From Phaseolus vulgaris (Eukaryota; Streptophyta; Magnoliopsida; Fabales; Fabaceae): a stretch of DNA of 64,000 bases. Each line of letters starts with the position of its first letter. The stretch's first letter is position 1. Shown here one piece after another: positions 11,600 through 22,093 of the stretch. The position numbers and the translations under genes were made by a program. Below the pieces are notes generated by a model. The model saw only the letters and a list, made by a program, of their open reading frames with translations, was not told the origin of the DNA and searched no databases. Location: positions 3,381,030 to 3,445,029 of the forward strand of contig NC_023749.2 of NCBI RefSeq assembly GCF_000499845.2, in the 5' to 3' direction.

Positions 11600-12980
11600 T
11601 TACCTTGGAAAAGATTCTGTCCATTTTTATTATCTTTCTTGAGACAGTATACAAATTTTATGAGAAATTTCCTACATGAAGAGTTTTCTCACATATTTTC
11701 TTCATCTATCATTCTGGTCTGCATATTTCTCGAATAAGAAATTAGCTAGTTGTCGCTAACCAAATAATTCTTAATGTACCAGATTTAAATTCAGCTATTA
11801 TCTCTAAATTTATAACTAAGTTCAATAAAAAAAAACTATATTAGGAGAAAGGAAAAGAAGATAAGTTTCAAACAAAATGACAGATCCAATGGAGAAACAA
11901 AGAGAAAAAGTCATTGAAATAATTAGTATTTGTCAACCTATTACGTATAACCTATTACGTATGAGGGAGGACCCAATTCTTTACGATAAGCAATTCTTCT
12001 GATGTAGTTAATTCTTTGTCCTGTAACATCTTCATATATGTGAGTCAAGCAGCAACACATTCTTGGCATGATTTATGTTAGTTGGTTTTACGGCATAACC
12101 TGGTAGTGACAAGTTCTCCATTAATTATTCTTCAAACCTTGAACTATTTTAAGATATTACAATCTTTTTTTTGGATGAAAATAGAAATTAAGCATCTTAA
12201 TCCTGGAATGGGGATTGTTGCCCTAGTTTGAAATTTGGGATCTCAAAATGATGCAAGGACAAGCAATTGCCCTGCTTTTTTGTTGGGTATAATTGTGAAA
12301 TGAAAATGGAATAAAAAGTGAGGTTTTGCCCCAATGAAAATTTAAGGGGGTGGAACCACATGGTGATGGATGAGATGAAGTAATTTCTCCCTGTTTTCTT
12401 TCTTCTGTAATGTTTGTTTAACAATTAAAACAACCAAAATAGATAATCTCATCCTCTTATAAAATGGAAATTATGCTCAGAATCTATATATAAATAAACA
12501 AAACCTTCAATCAAATGCATATGAAATTTCTATAACAAGGGATATTATCCATCAAATTGAAAAACAGCAAAACTTATTTTTTCAAGTCCATTATAACTGT
12601 CTTGGCAGGTGCAAAATCTCATGAACGGGACCATCAGTTTTGATTTTAAATGTGTATAAAATACTTATAAACCTTTCAAACACGTTCTAAAGAAATTGAT
12701 GCTTCTCCTCGGCCCTAGCAAAATACTAATATCTCTGCCCCCTCTCTGCCTTGTCTTCATTGTGAAGCACTACTTCGTTTTATAATGAAATTTACCAGAA
12801 TAATCGAGTTCTTTTAGTGTTGCAACCATTCTAATTGTTCGGAGAAGTAAAACTTGAAATGGATAAATAGATAGAAAATTAGAATTTGAATTCATCACCA
12901 ATACTCAAAATTTGGTAATAATAGTTACAAGTTCAAGAAGATGTCTATTGTACAAAATGTCTCTAACAATCTATGTCAGT
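11600..12980. repeat. Duplicated inter-pair spacer of the array
   Basis: No gene. The part from about 12190 to 12540 (CAATTGCCCTGC, GGTGATGGATG, GAAGTAATTTCTCC) recurs nearly unchanged at about 19190, 26720, 33980 and 40430, and partly at 30760, always between a plus-strand SAUR and the next minus-strand type-2 SAUR. Around 12690-12770 is the conserved block with GCCCTAGCAAAATACTAAT. Confidence 0.6.
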
Positions 12981-12995
12981 CTTCTAAAGTGAGAT

Positions 12996-13274
12996 CTATT
13001 GTCTCTTGAAGCAAGAAATTGTATGTTGGAAGACATCTTCGCTGCAAGGAATTGTGAGGCCACCCATGGGATGATCATATCCAAACTCTTCCTCAGCCTG
13101 ACTCAGTAAGTCCTGGAACGAAGGTTGGCTCAAGTATGAGATGGGAATCACAAACCGATTTTGTTTCTCTCCAACATACACGGCAAAATAGCCCTTTGGT
13201 ATGTCTTCAGATTTTGAAGTTGCTTGTCTTGCTGTCAATGATGCCCGTCGGATGGCTGGTAAACGGAAACCCAT
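12996..13274 (-). CDS. SAUR-family protein, 92 aa (type-2 left gene)
   Basis: [18 protein letters not shown]-terminus and [20 protein letters not shown] core (Ile in VPKG, Phe for Leu), both diagnostic of type 2 left genes. YLSQPSF replaces YLNQPSF, a change shared only with the copies at 37767 and 41192. Tail CFKRQ. Paired with 14052, ATG-to-ATG 778 bp. Confidence 0.93.
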   Translation of the reverse strand: MGFRLPAIRRASLTARQATSKSEDIPKGYFAVYVGEKQNRFVIPISYLSQPSFQDLLSQAEEEFGYDHPMGGLTIPCSEDVFQHTISCFKRQ

Positions 13275-14051
13275 TTTTTGAGCTTGTTTGAAGGAAGAAG
13301 AACAATCTCAAATATACAGATAGTGAACCCAAATTTGATGGTTGAGGATTCCAAAGGCTTGTGTTGTTTTTGAAGGTATAGGATAGTGTATATATAGCTG
13401 TTAAAAGAAGGACGGCATTCAGATGAGATATCGCGTGGTGTTGTCTTCAGTACTTCTATGAAACATAAAGAAGAGTACAGGTGTGTAACCCCACCTTGTT
13501 CAACAACAGGCAACATTAAGCCTCCACATGCACCAAATGAGACGTGGCTAAGTGAAGGCCTAAGTCTCTTCATGCATTAATTGGTATTACATATTATGTC
13601 AAACATGCTTTGGACATGTTTTCTTCACATCACCTAATGTTGAAGAACAGCTGGATAGATGAAATTATAAGCCAATGGACAGCGAGAGATGATAGACCAT
13701 TATATACATGAGACTTGAAATCATACGTCTAATCTATTTCAAGTGGATTGACTTGGGATAGTGTACTATCGACTGTAACATCACCCATTACTCCCAAAGA
13801 AACACTTCCAAGACAACACCATATGCTCTATCGGTCCCATGATTCTTATCTCATAACCCTTCCACCCTCAATCATTCAAGTAGCCGACGATTTCCTACAG
13901 CCTTTTTCATCTATATATATTCACGGCTGCAAGCATTTAGGGCAACAAAAATCATTCACATCCTAAAGCATTTTAACTTCAAAAACTAGCTTCTTCCTTA
14001 CAACTCTCTTTTCTCTACTTTCTCTTCCCAAGTATCAGCAACATATAAAAC
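13275..14051. promoter_or_regulatory. Divergent promoter of the 13274/14052 SAUR pair
   Basis: Leftward TATA 13389-13396, rightward TATA 13911-13920. The right side has CATATG 13820-13825 and GGTCCCAT 13833-13840 only 7 bases apart, without an intervening TGTCTC. The left side has CCACGTCTC on its coding strand (GAGACG 13539-13544), an ACGT core fused to GTCTC, typical of all type-2 left arms. Confidence 0.65.
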
Positions 14052-14330
14052 ATGGGTTTTCGTTTACCTGGTATCAGAAAGGCCTCCCTTCCTTCAATCC
14101 AAGCATTTTCAAAAGCTGTGGACGTGCCAAAGGGTTACATTGCAGTCTATGTCGGAGATAAAATGAAGCGGTTCATGATCCCTGTATCTTACGTGAACCA
14201 ACCTTCATTTCAAAATTTGTTGAGTAAAGCTGAGGAAGAATTTGGGTATGATCATCCACTGGGTGGTCTCACAATTCCTTGTGGAGAAGATGTGTTCTTA
14301 GATATCACTTCTCGCTTCAATAGATGTTAA
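14052..14330 (+). CDS. SAUR-family protein, 92 aa (type-2 right gene)
   Basis: [18 protein letters not shown]-terminus and [18 protein letters not shown] core (Ile30 and Asp37, type-2 right hallmarks). [18 protein letters not shown] and [10 protein letters not shown] show four substitutions against the array consensus, making this the most diverged type-2 right gene and probably the oldest branch with 38789. Confidence 0.93.
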   Translation: MGFRLPGIRKASLPSIQAFSKAVDVPKGYIAVYVGDKMKRFMIPVSYVNQPSFQNLLSKAEEEFGYDHPLGGLTIPCGEDVFLDITSRFNRC

Positions 14331-14507
14331 GTGCATGAAGATGGAACTGACTTAGATGTAGACTATATACTTGACACAATTTTGTATTGTAGTGTCCTAC
14401 CTTGAAAATATTCTTTCTCTCCTCTTTGATATCTCACTTTGTAAAAGAAATTTCATTTGAAATAGAAGTTTGGGAACACTTACAGTTTTCTCATTTTCTC
14501 CTCTCTT

Positions 14508-14530
14508 ATATATATATATATATATATATA
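14508..14530. repeat. (TA)n microsatellite
   Basis: TA dinucleotide tract in the 3' flank of the preceding SAUR. Confidence 0.9.
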
Positions 14531-14821
14531 ATCCAATGCTAATAAGCTGAAATGTTCCGTTCAGAATCATCGTGTAGCAGCACCATACATGACAACTATT
14601 CACCCATATGACGATGCCTGATTTAGTTATGATTAACGAAATTTGATCACCTCTGTTTCAAGCAGCAGCCCCTTCTTCACATGGGCTATTCAACATATTA
14701 TAGTTGGTTTTAGGACCAGAATATAAGATAAGTTTGATTGAAATACATTGATAGTGTTTTTTAAAGATTATTTAATCATAGATTGACACATAATTGAAAA
14801 TATATTAAAATCCATGCATTT

Positions 14822-14904
14822 TGTTGCCAATGTAGTCTGCTACACAACTCTCCGAAACACAGGTGCTATCCAAAGAGCACAAACCTCCACCAGACACTCA
14901 TAAA
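14822..14904. repeat. 83-bp direct repeat, left copy
   Basis: Near-identical to 17355-17437 in the same orientation (e.g. CTCCGAAACACAGGTGCTAT, CCTCCACCAGACACTCATAA). The two copies bracket the LINE fragment and the exon-like segment. Confidence 0.85.
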
Positions 14905-17068
14905 TGTGTGAGCTGAAGGCAAAGCCTAAATCTTCCAAAAAGTTGTTATACAAACTCGAGGAATCCCCCTCTACCGAACCCTTTAAAAAACCATTCACAG
15001 AGTTAACTGAATAATCTGTGTTACCTCCATCCTTCCAGACCCATTTATCCTCGATATCAAGAAAGGGACTCGAAAATTGCACAACCCCCAGAAGCTGACT
15101 AACCTGTTCCATTTCCCAAGCAAAAAGACCTCTTCTCCAAGCCAAGTCTCACACCCAAACATTATTAACCCAATCCCCACAAAGAGAAAGCTTAGCGTCT
15201 TTGATCATTGACAATGAAAAAAAGCCTTAGGAAAGATCTTTTCAAGCTGCCAGGACCCAACCAACTATCTTCCCAAAAAGGTAACTCCTTCCCGTTTGCA
15301 AGCTTCCACCTAAAACGATTTTCAAAGGACATTCTCCAAACTTCCTACTTCCAGACCGCTTTCAAATCTCTCCACCAGAGTGACTCATAATTGCAAAGTC
15401 GTTGCTCTTTGAGGTTTCCCCACCCACCATATTTAGACTCTAGAATGTCCTTCCAGAGTCTTCCCTTAATCTGACTCGGACGCCATATACATTTTCCCAG
15501 TAAGGCCAAATTAAAGAGCCTAATATTAAGGATGCGAAGACCGCCTGCTTCCTGAGACTCACACACCTTGTCCCAAGACGCTCAGTCAATTTTCCTCCCC
15601 TCGGATCCCTAGTCCCACAAAAAGTTCCTTTGTAGCTTCACAATCTTCTTCACAACAGTGGCAGACATCTTGAACAAAGATAAATAGAACAATGATATAG
15701 ACGAAAGAACAAACTTGATCAAGCAAATCCTCCCAGCCATTGAGAGAAATCTCCCTTTCCAAGAACTCAATCTAGTATTGATTCTGTCAACTACACCGTC
15801 CCAAAATGCGCTCCTCTTCTGACACCCCCCAATTGGCAACCCCAAGTACTTGAAAGGGGTTTTCGTCACTTCGCAATTCAGAATAGACGCAAATCAGAGA
15901 ATAGCTTTCTGATTGACCCCCACCCCACCAATTCTGCTCTTCGAGAAATTCACCTTCAGACCAAAAGCTAGCTCAAAGCAATTCAACATAACCCTAAGGT
16001 TGTACACACTTTTAATGCTGGCAGCGCAAAAAAACAAGGTGTCATATGCATATTGAAGCATATTAACCTTAACCTTCTTGTACCCAACCTCAAGGCTCTC
16101 AAACAAGTTTTTGTCAACAACATTCCTAGACACCCCGACAAGTCCTTCAGTTGCAATAAGAAACAAAAATGGTGCTAACGGATCTCCTTGCCTCAAGCCT
16201 TTCTTCGGAGTAAACTCCTTAGTCGGGCTACCATTTACTAGTACAAACACCGTCGCGGATTCCAAACAAGATTTAATCTAGGAAATCCACTTCTCGCAAA
16301 ACCCAAGTTTGTCTATCATGTAAAAGATAAATTCCCAACGCACAGAGTCATATGCCTTCTCATAATCCACCTTAAAAAGACACAACTTTTCTTTTTCTGC
16401 TTCACCTCCTCCAACACTTCATTACCCACTAAAACACTATCAAGTAAACATCTTCCTTCGAGGAAAGCATATTACCTAAGATTAATGAATTTATTCAGCA
16501 CTTAGAAATAATCTTGTATATGCACCCCACTAACGAAATTGGTCTGAAATCACTCAATTGTTGTGAATTGTCGATTTTCGGGATGAGACAGATGAACGGC
16601 GTGTTTGACCTCCTTGCCTATATTCCTCTAAATGCAAATTCATTCACTGCCGAGAGGATATCCTCCTTTAAACATTCCCAATAGAACTTAATGAAACCAA
16701 AGTTGAAACCATCTGGGCCAGGGCTTTTCGAGCTGTCACAACTCCAAACTGCATCCGTAACTTCCTCTTCAGAAAACGCACCTACTAGCATCTCGTTGTC
16801 GTCGCTAGAAATTCTATTAAAACCTATATTATTCAATCTGACCTGCGGCCCAACATTCCCATCAAATCTGGCTTTGTAAAAATCTCTGACCTTATTTTTA
16901 ACCACATCCTTGTCTTCGCACCAAAGACCATTCTCAAAGACCCTGTTAATCCCATTTCTCGCTCTTCTCCACTTAACTACCGAATGAAAGAATTTTGAAT
17001 TTAAATCGCCTTGTTTTAACCACTTTTGGCGGGCTTTTGACTAAATGTAACAAAACATTTTTTGCATA
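14905..17068 (-). mobile_element. LINE (non-LTR retrotransposon) ORF2 fragment, decayed
   Basis: Minus-strand fragments in order give ARQKWLKQGDLNSKFFH (near 17040), SPGPDGFNFGFIKFYWE (near 16700), GLRQGDPLAPFLF (near 16190), then the catalytic block, TPFKYLGLPIGG (near 15850), LSSWKGRFLSMAGR, and WRRGLFAWE near 15130. This is the RT order of plant LINE ORF2. The catalytic YADD box reads YAYD, and several stops and frameshifts separate the pieces, so it is dead. The N-terminal endonuclease and the C-terminal end are missing. Confidence 0.88.
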
Positions 17069-17354
17069 TGCTGCTAAGCAAGCCCATTATCAATCAGGTT
17101 CAAGTGAGTTGACAAGCCTTCCAGCAGCTTCAGAATGGAAGCCCTGACCAAGATTCCTGCATCCCCCAAACTCTGTCGAAGTTTGTCTTCAGCTTTTAAG
17201 CTGCATTTCTGATGAACCATTAAGGTCCAGTTTTGCATATAATCTGAGCCTTTCTCTAAGGTTTGCAATCAGAACCGAAAATGCATTTTGCATAACTTCT
17301 GAGCTGCACTCTCGATCAGTTGTGATACCACAAGTCCTATACATATGTGCATTG
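17069..17354 (-). pseudogene. Exon-like fragment of an unidentified non-TE gene
   Basis: Two overlapping minus-strand frames look protein-coding in composition: one runs SSEVMQNAFSVLIANLRERL then LYAKLDLNGSSEMQLK, the other continues AEDKLRQSLGDAGILVRAS and LKLLEGLSTHLNLIDNGLA. A one-base slip near the LKAEDK junction would join them. I do not recognise the family. Its place between LINE sequence and the 83-bp repeat suggests a captured or processed gene piece. Confidence 0.4.
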
Positions 17355-17437
17355 TGTTGCCTATGTAGTTTGCTACACAGCTCTCCGAAACACAGGTGCT
17401 ATCTAAATAGCACAGACCTCCACCAGACACTCATAAA
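17355..17437. repeat. 83-bp direct repeat, right copy
   Basis: Partner of 14822-14904. Homology stops on both sides, so it is not a target-site duplication in the usual sense (far too long) but the boundary of an inserted or duplicated unit. Confidence 0.85.
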
Positions 17438-17535
17438 GCTGCGATTAATAAGCTGCAAAATAGGTTATCCTTTCCCAATTTGTCTTTGTGCTCTTGATCT
17501 GCATAACTTTTTGGCGTTGCAACCTGCATAACAAA

Positions 17536-18258
17536 GATAGTGTATATATAGTTTTAAAGACTACCTAGAAATTGAATTTGAAGGAAAAGACTGTTAATAG
17601 GATGGAGGGCATATACATGAAATATCATGTGGTTCTGTCTTCAAGGCCTCTATCAAGGATAAAGTGGTGTAGACATGTGTAACTCCACCACCTTATCAAA
17701 CACACGAGAAGTACACAAGTGATGTTAAACGCTCATTCATGCATTAATTGGAATTTCATAATGGTGTAAATATGTTTGGGACATGTTTTCTTCAGGTTGA
17801 TAATGCAGCCTAATGTTTAAGTAATGTACAGATGGAAAGTAATTTCCGACTATTGAATTATAAGGCTACGGATAGCAAGAGATTTTAGACCATAATATTT
17901 TAGAGGTTTAGATCATACGTCCGTTTTATTTCAAGTGGATTCACTTGAGAAGGTGGGGCCCATACTCTCCACTGTAACATGTTACATTATTCATCCTTGA
18001 GAAAGTCCTACAAGGCAACAACACATGCCCCTGTCTCACTGTTGGTCCCGTGAATCATATCTCATCGCTCTTTCACTCAACTATTTATGTGGACAACAAT
18101 TATACACTGTTCTTTCATCTCTATATATATCTGCAACTCTACAAGCCTTTAACACAACAAAAATCATTCACTTCCCAAAAGTATTTGAAGTTCATAAACT
18201 TGCATCTTACAGAATCATTTTTCATAACTTTTTTTCCGAAGTCTCAACACATACAACA
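17536..18258. promoter_or_regulatory. Divergent SAUR promoter whose left gene is missing
   Basis: The left arm, with TATATATA at 17543-17550 and GATTTAAAG-like leader sequence, matches the promoter of the 10487 gene, but no coding sequence follows leftward: retroelement-associated DNA begins within a few tens of bases. The right arm serves the gene at 18259, with TGTCTC 18032-18037, GGTCCCGT 18044-18051 and TATA 18121-18130. Confidence 0.7.
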
Positions 18259-18516
18259 ATGGGGTTTCGTTTACCTGGTATGAGAAAGACATCATTTGCT
18301 ACAAACCAAGCATCTTCGAAGGGCATGGATGTGGCAAAGGGCTACCTTGCAGTCTATGTAGGAGAGAAAATGAAGAGGTTGAACCAACCATCATTTCAAA
18401 ACTTGTTGAGTCAAGCTGTGGAAGAATTTGGGTATGATCACCCAATGGGTGGTCTCACAATTCCTTGCGGAGAAGATTTGTTCTTGGATATCACTTCTCG
18501 CTTGATGAGGTGCTAG
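18259..18516 (+). CDS. SAUR-family protein with internal deletion, 85 aa (type 1)
   Basis: Starts [17 protein letters not shown] and keeps [19 protein letters not shown], but the next seven residues of the family (FVIPVSY) are gone: MKR runs straight into [10 protein letters not shown]. The 21-base loss is in frame, and the rest, to GGLTIPC and the tail RLMRC, is intact. The missing strand is part of the most conserved SAUR core, so folding or partner binding is probably impaired; it may be an incipient pseudogene. Its divergent partner is lost. Confidence 0.8.
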   Translation: MGFRLPGMRKTSFATNQASSKGMDVAKGYLAVYVGEKMKRLNQPSFQNLLSQAVEEFGYDHPMGGLTIPCGEDLFLDITSRLMRC

Positions 18517-18539
18517 TCCATATAGATGACATAGATGTA

Positions 18540-19960
18540 TATGTACAGACACAATTTTTGTAGCATAGTTTCTTACTCAATTTATTCTATATTGGGACAG
18601 TACAAAAAATGTTATCAGAAATTTCCTACAAGACGAGTTTTCTCACATATTTCTTCCATCTGTCATACTGATCTACGTAGTTGTTGAATATGAAATTAGC
18701 TACTCGTCTCTCTAACCAAATAATTCTTAATGTATCCGATTAAAATTCAGCTATTATCTCTACATTTTGTAACTTAGTTCAATATAAAAAATAACTACAT
18801 TATGAGAGAGAGGAAAAGGAGATAACTTTAAAACAAGATCACGGATGCAATAGAGAAATAGAGAAAAAAACTCATCGAAATTTAAGCCTTTATGAACCTG
18901 AAGTGGTTTTCATCTTGCTTAAAGATTTTTGTGAAACATCCATGGTCACTGAAAATCCGAAATATGGCGTGACACGAGTTCAAATCCATTCATAGAAGTC
19001 TCTGTGATTCACATATGAGGGAGGACCTAATTCTTTATTATAAACAAGTCTTCATATATGTGTGTTAAGCGCCAACACCATCTTTGCTTAATCATGTTAG
19101 ATGGTTTTACGGCCACAACAGGTTATTGTAATGACGAGTTCTCCATTGATTGAATATTCTTCAAACCTTGAACTATTATAAGTAGTATCTTACTCCTGAA
19201 ATGGGGGATAATTGCCCCAGTTTGTAATCTGGGATCTTAAGATGATGGAAGCATAAGCAACTGCCCTGCTTTTTTATTGGGTAAAATTGAGAAAAGAAAA
19301 TGGAATAAAAAGTGAAGTTTTCCCCAATGAGGATTTTAAGAGGGTGGAATAACATGGTGATGGATGGGATGAAGTAATTTCTCCATTTTCTTCTTTCTTC
19401 TGTAATGTTTGTTTAACAATTCAAAAAAAAAAAAATAAACAATATCATCCTCTTACAAAATGGAAACTGTGTATGTAGAATCTATATACAGATAAAAGAA
19501 ACCATACCTCAAAATCATATGTAATTTTTATAATCCTATCCATTAAAATGAATGCGAAGAACACAACTTAACACAACTTAACTTGAAGTCCATTAAACTG
19601 TCTTGCTAGGCAAAAACCACTAGTGTGTATAAAACACTTAAAAAACTTTCAAATCCATTCTAAAAAGATTGATTCTTGTCCTCAGCACTATAAAAGTACT
19701 AATATCTCCACCCCCTCCCTGCCTTCCCCTGATCGCGAAGCACTGGTTTTCTTATGCTGTGGAACTTAAGAAAATATATAGTCGATTTCTAGTGTTGTAT
19801 ACCATTCCAACTACTGGAGAAGTAAACATTGAAAGATGTAAATAGAAAGACTTAGCATTTGAATTCGTTATCATTACTCAAAATTTGGTAATAATAGTTA
19901 CAAGTTCGAGAAGATGCCCATTGTACAAAAATGTCTCTAATAATCTATGTTAGTCTCCTA
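18540..19960. repeat. Duplicated inter-pair spacer
   Basis: No gene. It aligns along most of its length with 11600-12980 and 25980-27440, including the GGTGATGGATGGG / GAAGTAATTTCTCC block near 19350 and the conserved downstream block near 19665-19745. Confidence 0.6.
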
Positions 19961-19969
19961 AAGTGAGAT

Positions 19970-20248
19970 CTATTGTCCCTTGAAACAAGAAACTGTATGT
20001 TGGAAGACATCCTCACTGCAAGGAATTGTGAGGCCACCCATGGGATGATCATATCCAAACTCTTCCTCAGCTTGACTCAGTAAGTCTTGGAATGAAGGTT
20101 GGTTCAAGTATGAGATGGAAATCACAAACCGTTTTTGTTTCTCTCCAACATACACGACAAAATAGCCCTTCGGTATGTCCTCAGATTTTGAAGTTGCTTG
20201 TCTTGCTGTCAATGATGCCCTTCGGATGGCAGGTAAACGGAAACCCAT
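19970..20248 (-). CDS. SAUR-family protein, 92 aa (type-2 left gene)
   Basis: Type-2 left gene with [14 protein letters not shown] and FVISISY: Pro44 of the near-invariant FVIP motif is Ser, a change shared only with 27447. Otherwise complete to CFKGQ. Partner at 20929, ATG-to-ATG only 681 bp because the shared promoter has lost about 95 bp on the partner's side. Confidence 0.92.
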   Translation of the reverse strand: MGFRLPAIRRASLTARQATSKSEDIPKGYFVVYVGEKQKRFVISISYLNQPSFQDLLSQAEEEFGYDHPMGGLTIPCSEDVFQHTVSCFKGQ

Positions 20249-20928
20249 TTTTTGAGCTAGTTTGAAGGATGAAGAGAAATCTCAAATTTACAAAGAGTGA
20301 ACCCAAATTTTTATGCTTGTCGAAGGCTTGTGTTGTTTTTGAAGGTATAGGATAGTGTATATATAGCTGTGAAAAGAAGGAGGGCATACAGATGAGATAT
20401 CACGTGGTGTTGTCTTCAATACTTCTATGAAGCATAATGAAGGGTACAGGAGTGTAACCCCACCTTGTTGAACAACAGGCAACATTAAGCCTCCACATGT
20501 ACCCAATGAAACGTGGCTAAGTGAAGACCTAAATTTCTTCATGCATTAATTGGTATTACATATTTTGCAAAACATGCTTTGGACATGTTTTCTTCACTTC
20601 ACCTAATGTTGAAGAACAGCTGGATAGATGAAATTATAAGGAAATGGACAGCGAGAGATGATAGACCATTATATTCATGAGATTTGAAATCATAAGTCTA
20701 ATCTATTTCAGGTGAATTGGCTTGAGATAGTGTACTATCGACTGTAACATCTCCCATTCAAGTAGCCGACGATATCCTACAAAAAATTTCATCTATATAT
20801 ATATTCTAGGCTGCAAGCCTTTGGGACAACAAAAATCATTTCCTAAACCATTTTAACTTCACAAACTAGCATCTTATTTGCAACTCTCTTTTCTCAACTT
20901 TCTCTTCCCAAGTATCAACATATAAAAC
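20249..20928. promoter_or_regulatory. Divergent SAUR promoter with deleted auxin module
   Basis: Leftward TATA 20358-20366 and a perfect G-box CACGTG at 20401-20406. On the right side the sequence jumps at about 20755-20758 from CTCCCATT directly to CAAGTAGCC; the roughly 95 bp present in the 28507 promoter between these points, including GGTCCCAT and CATGTG, are absent. CATT/ATT microhomology lies at the join. Rightward TATA 20793-20804 remains. Confidence 0.8.
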
Positions 20929-21207
20929 ATGGGTTTTCATTTACGTGGTATCAAAAAGGCATCCCTTCCTGCAATCCAAGCATTTTCAAAAGTTGTGAAC
21001 GTGCCAAAGGGTTACATTGCAGTCTATGTTGGGGATAAATTGAAGCGCTTCATGATTCCTGTATCCTACTTAAACCAACCTTCATTTCAAGATTTGTTGA
21101 GTCAAGCTGAGGAAGAATTTGGGTATGACCATCCAATGGGTGGTCTCACAATTCCTTGTGGAGAGGATGTGTTCTTAGATATCACTTCTCGTTTCAATAG
21201 GTGCTAA
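20929..21207 (+). CDS. SAUR-family protein, 92 aa (type-2 right gene)
   Basis: [18 protein letters not shown]-terminus (His4, Arg6 and NVPKG are shared with 28507, 32238 and 35841) and [10 protein letters not shown] with Leu for Met. The coding region is intact to TSRFNRC, but its promoter lacks the GGTCCCAT element, so auxin responsiveness may be reduced. Confidence 0.92.
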   Translation: MGFHLRGIKKASLPAIQAFSKVVNVPKGYIAVYVGDKLKRFMIPVSYLNQPSFQDLLSQAEEEFGYDHPMGGLTIPCGEDVFLDITSRFNRC

Positions 21208-21249
21208 TTGCATGAAGATGAAACTGACTTAGATGTAGACTATACTTGA

Positions 21250-22093
21250 CACATTTTTGTATCTTAGTTTCTTACCTTGAAAATATCCCCTCTCTATTTT
21301 TCTTATCTTGTTTAGGCAAGTGTAAAAAATATTAATCTGAATGAGAAGATTTCTACACAATGTTTTTTCTCACATTTTTTGTGAATCTGACCTATATAAT
21401 TACTGAATAAGAAATTTGTTAAAAATCTTATCTGTATCACATTTTCGCTTCATCTATCATGAGTGATGTAACAGAGAAATAAAACGAAGCATTCATGAAA
21501 ATTATAAGCTTTTGTTAACCTGAACTGCTTTGGTTCACCTGGCTCCAAGTGCTATGCGAACATCTCTGGTCACTTGAATATTTCCTGACATGAGATCATA
21601 TTTCATTCATAAAATTCTTTCACCCACCTATGAAGGAGGCCTCATTAAGCAGCATCTCACCATGTTTTCATGATGGAGTTTGTTAGTTTTACTTGAAGCA
21701 GTTGAAGAAATTTTAATCACCTTGTTTTGGATGAAAACAGAGATTAAAAATCTTAATCCTGGAACGGGGGATAAAGTGACTGCCCTATTTTATATAATAG
21801 ATATATATGTTATCCACTGAAATTAATAGGAACAACAAAACTTCATTTGAAGTCCATTATAACTGCCATGGCTGGGGCAAAATCTCACGTATGATTGGAA
21901 CCATGAATTTTAATTTAACACGTGTGAATAAAACTTCAAAAATATATTTAAATTCGTCCCTCACAAATTGATGCTTTTCGTTTACCATAGCAAAACACTC
22001 TTACTCTGCCCTGGGCTGACTGTGCAGATCTTGGTTTTCTAGGCTGACGAATTTGTGAGAACAAAAGTCTTTTTTGTGGAACATAATAAATGT
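21250..22093. other. 3' flank of the 21207 SAUR and spacer
   Basis: No gene. TTAGATGTAGAC followed by TTTTTGTATC just after the stop is DST-like. The conserved downstream block appears at about 21960-22030 and is the continuation of the type-1 pseudogene flank interrupted by the copia element. Confidence 0.5.

Noticed and set aside
13235..13573. Minus-strand frame starting MKRLRPSLSHVSFG that recurs upstream of all seven type-2 left SAURs
   Set aside because: It reads across the TATA box and, in some copies, into the SAUR gene in another frame. Length and end vary between copies (about 74-142 aa), with small indels not restricted to multiples of three, so this is DNA duplication and not protein conservation.
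14840..15145. 101-aa minus-strand frame as a separate gene
   Set aside because: It is the continuation of the LINE ORF2 (WRRGLFAWE region) running into the 83-bp repeat.
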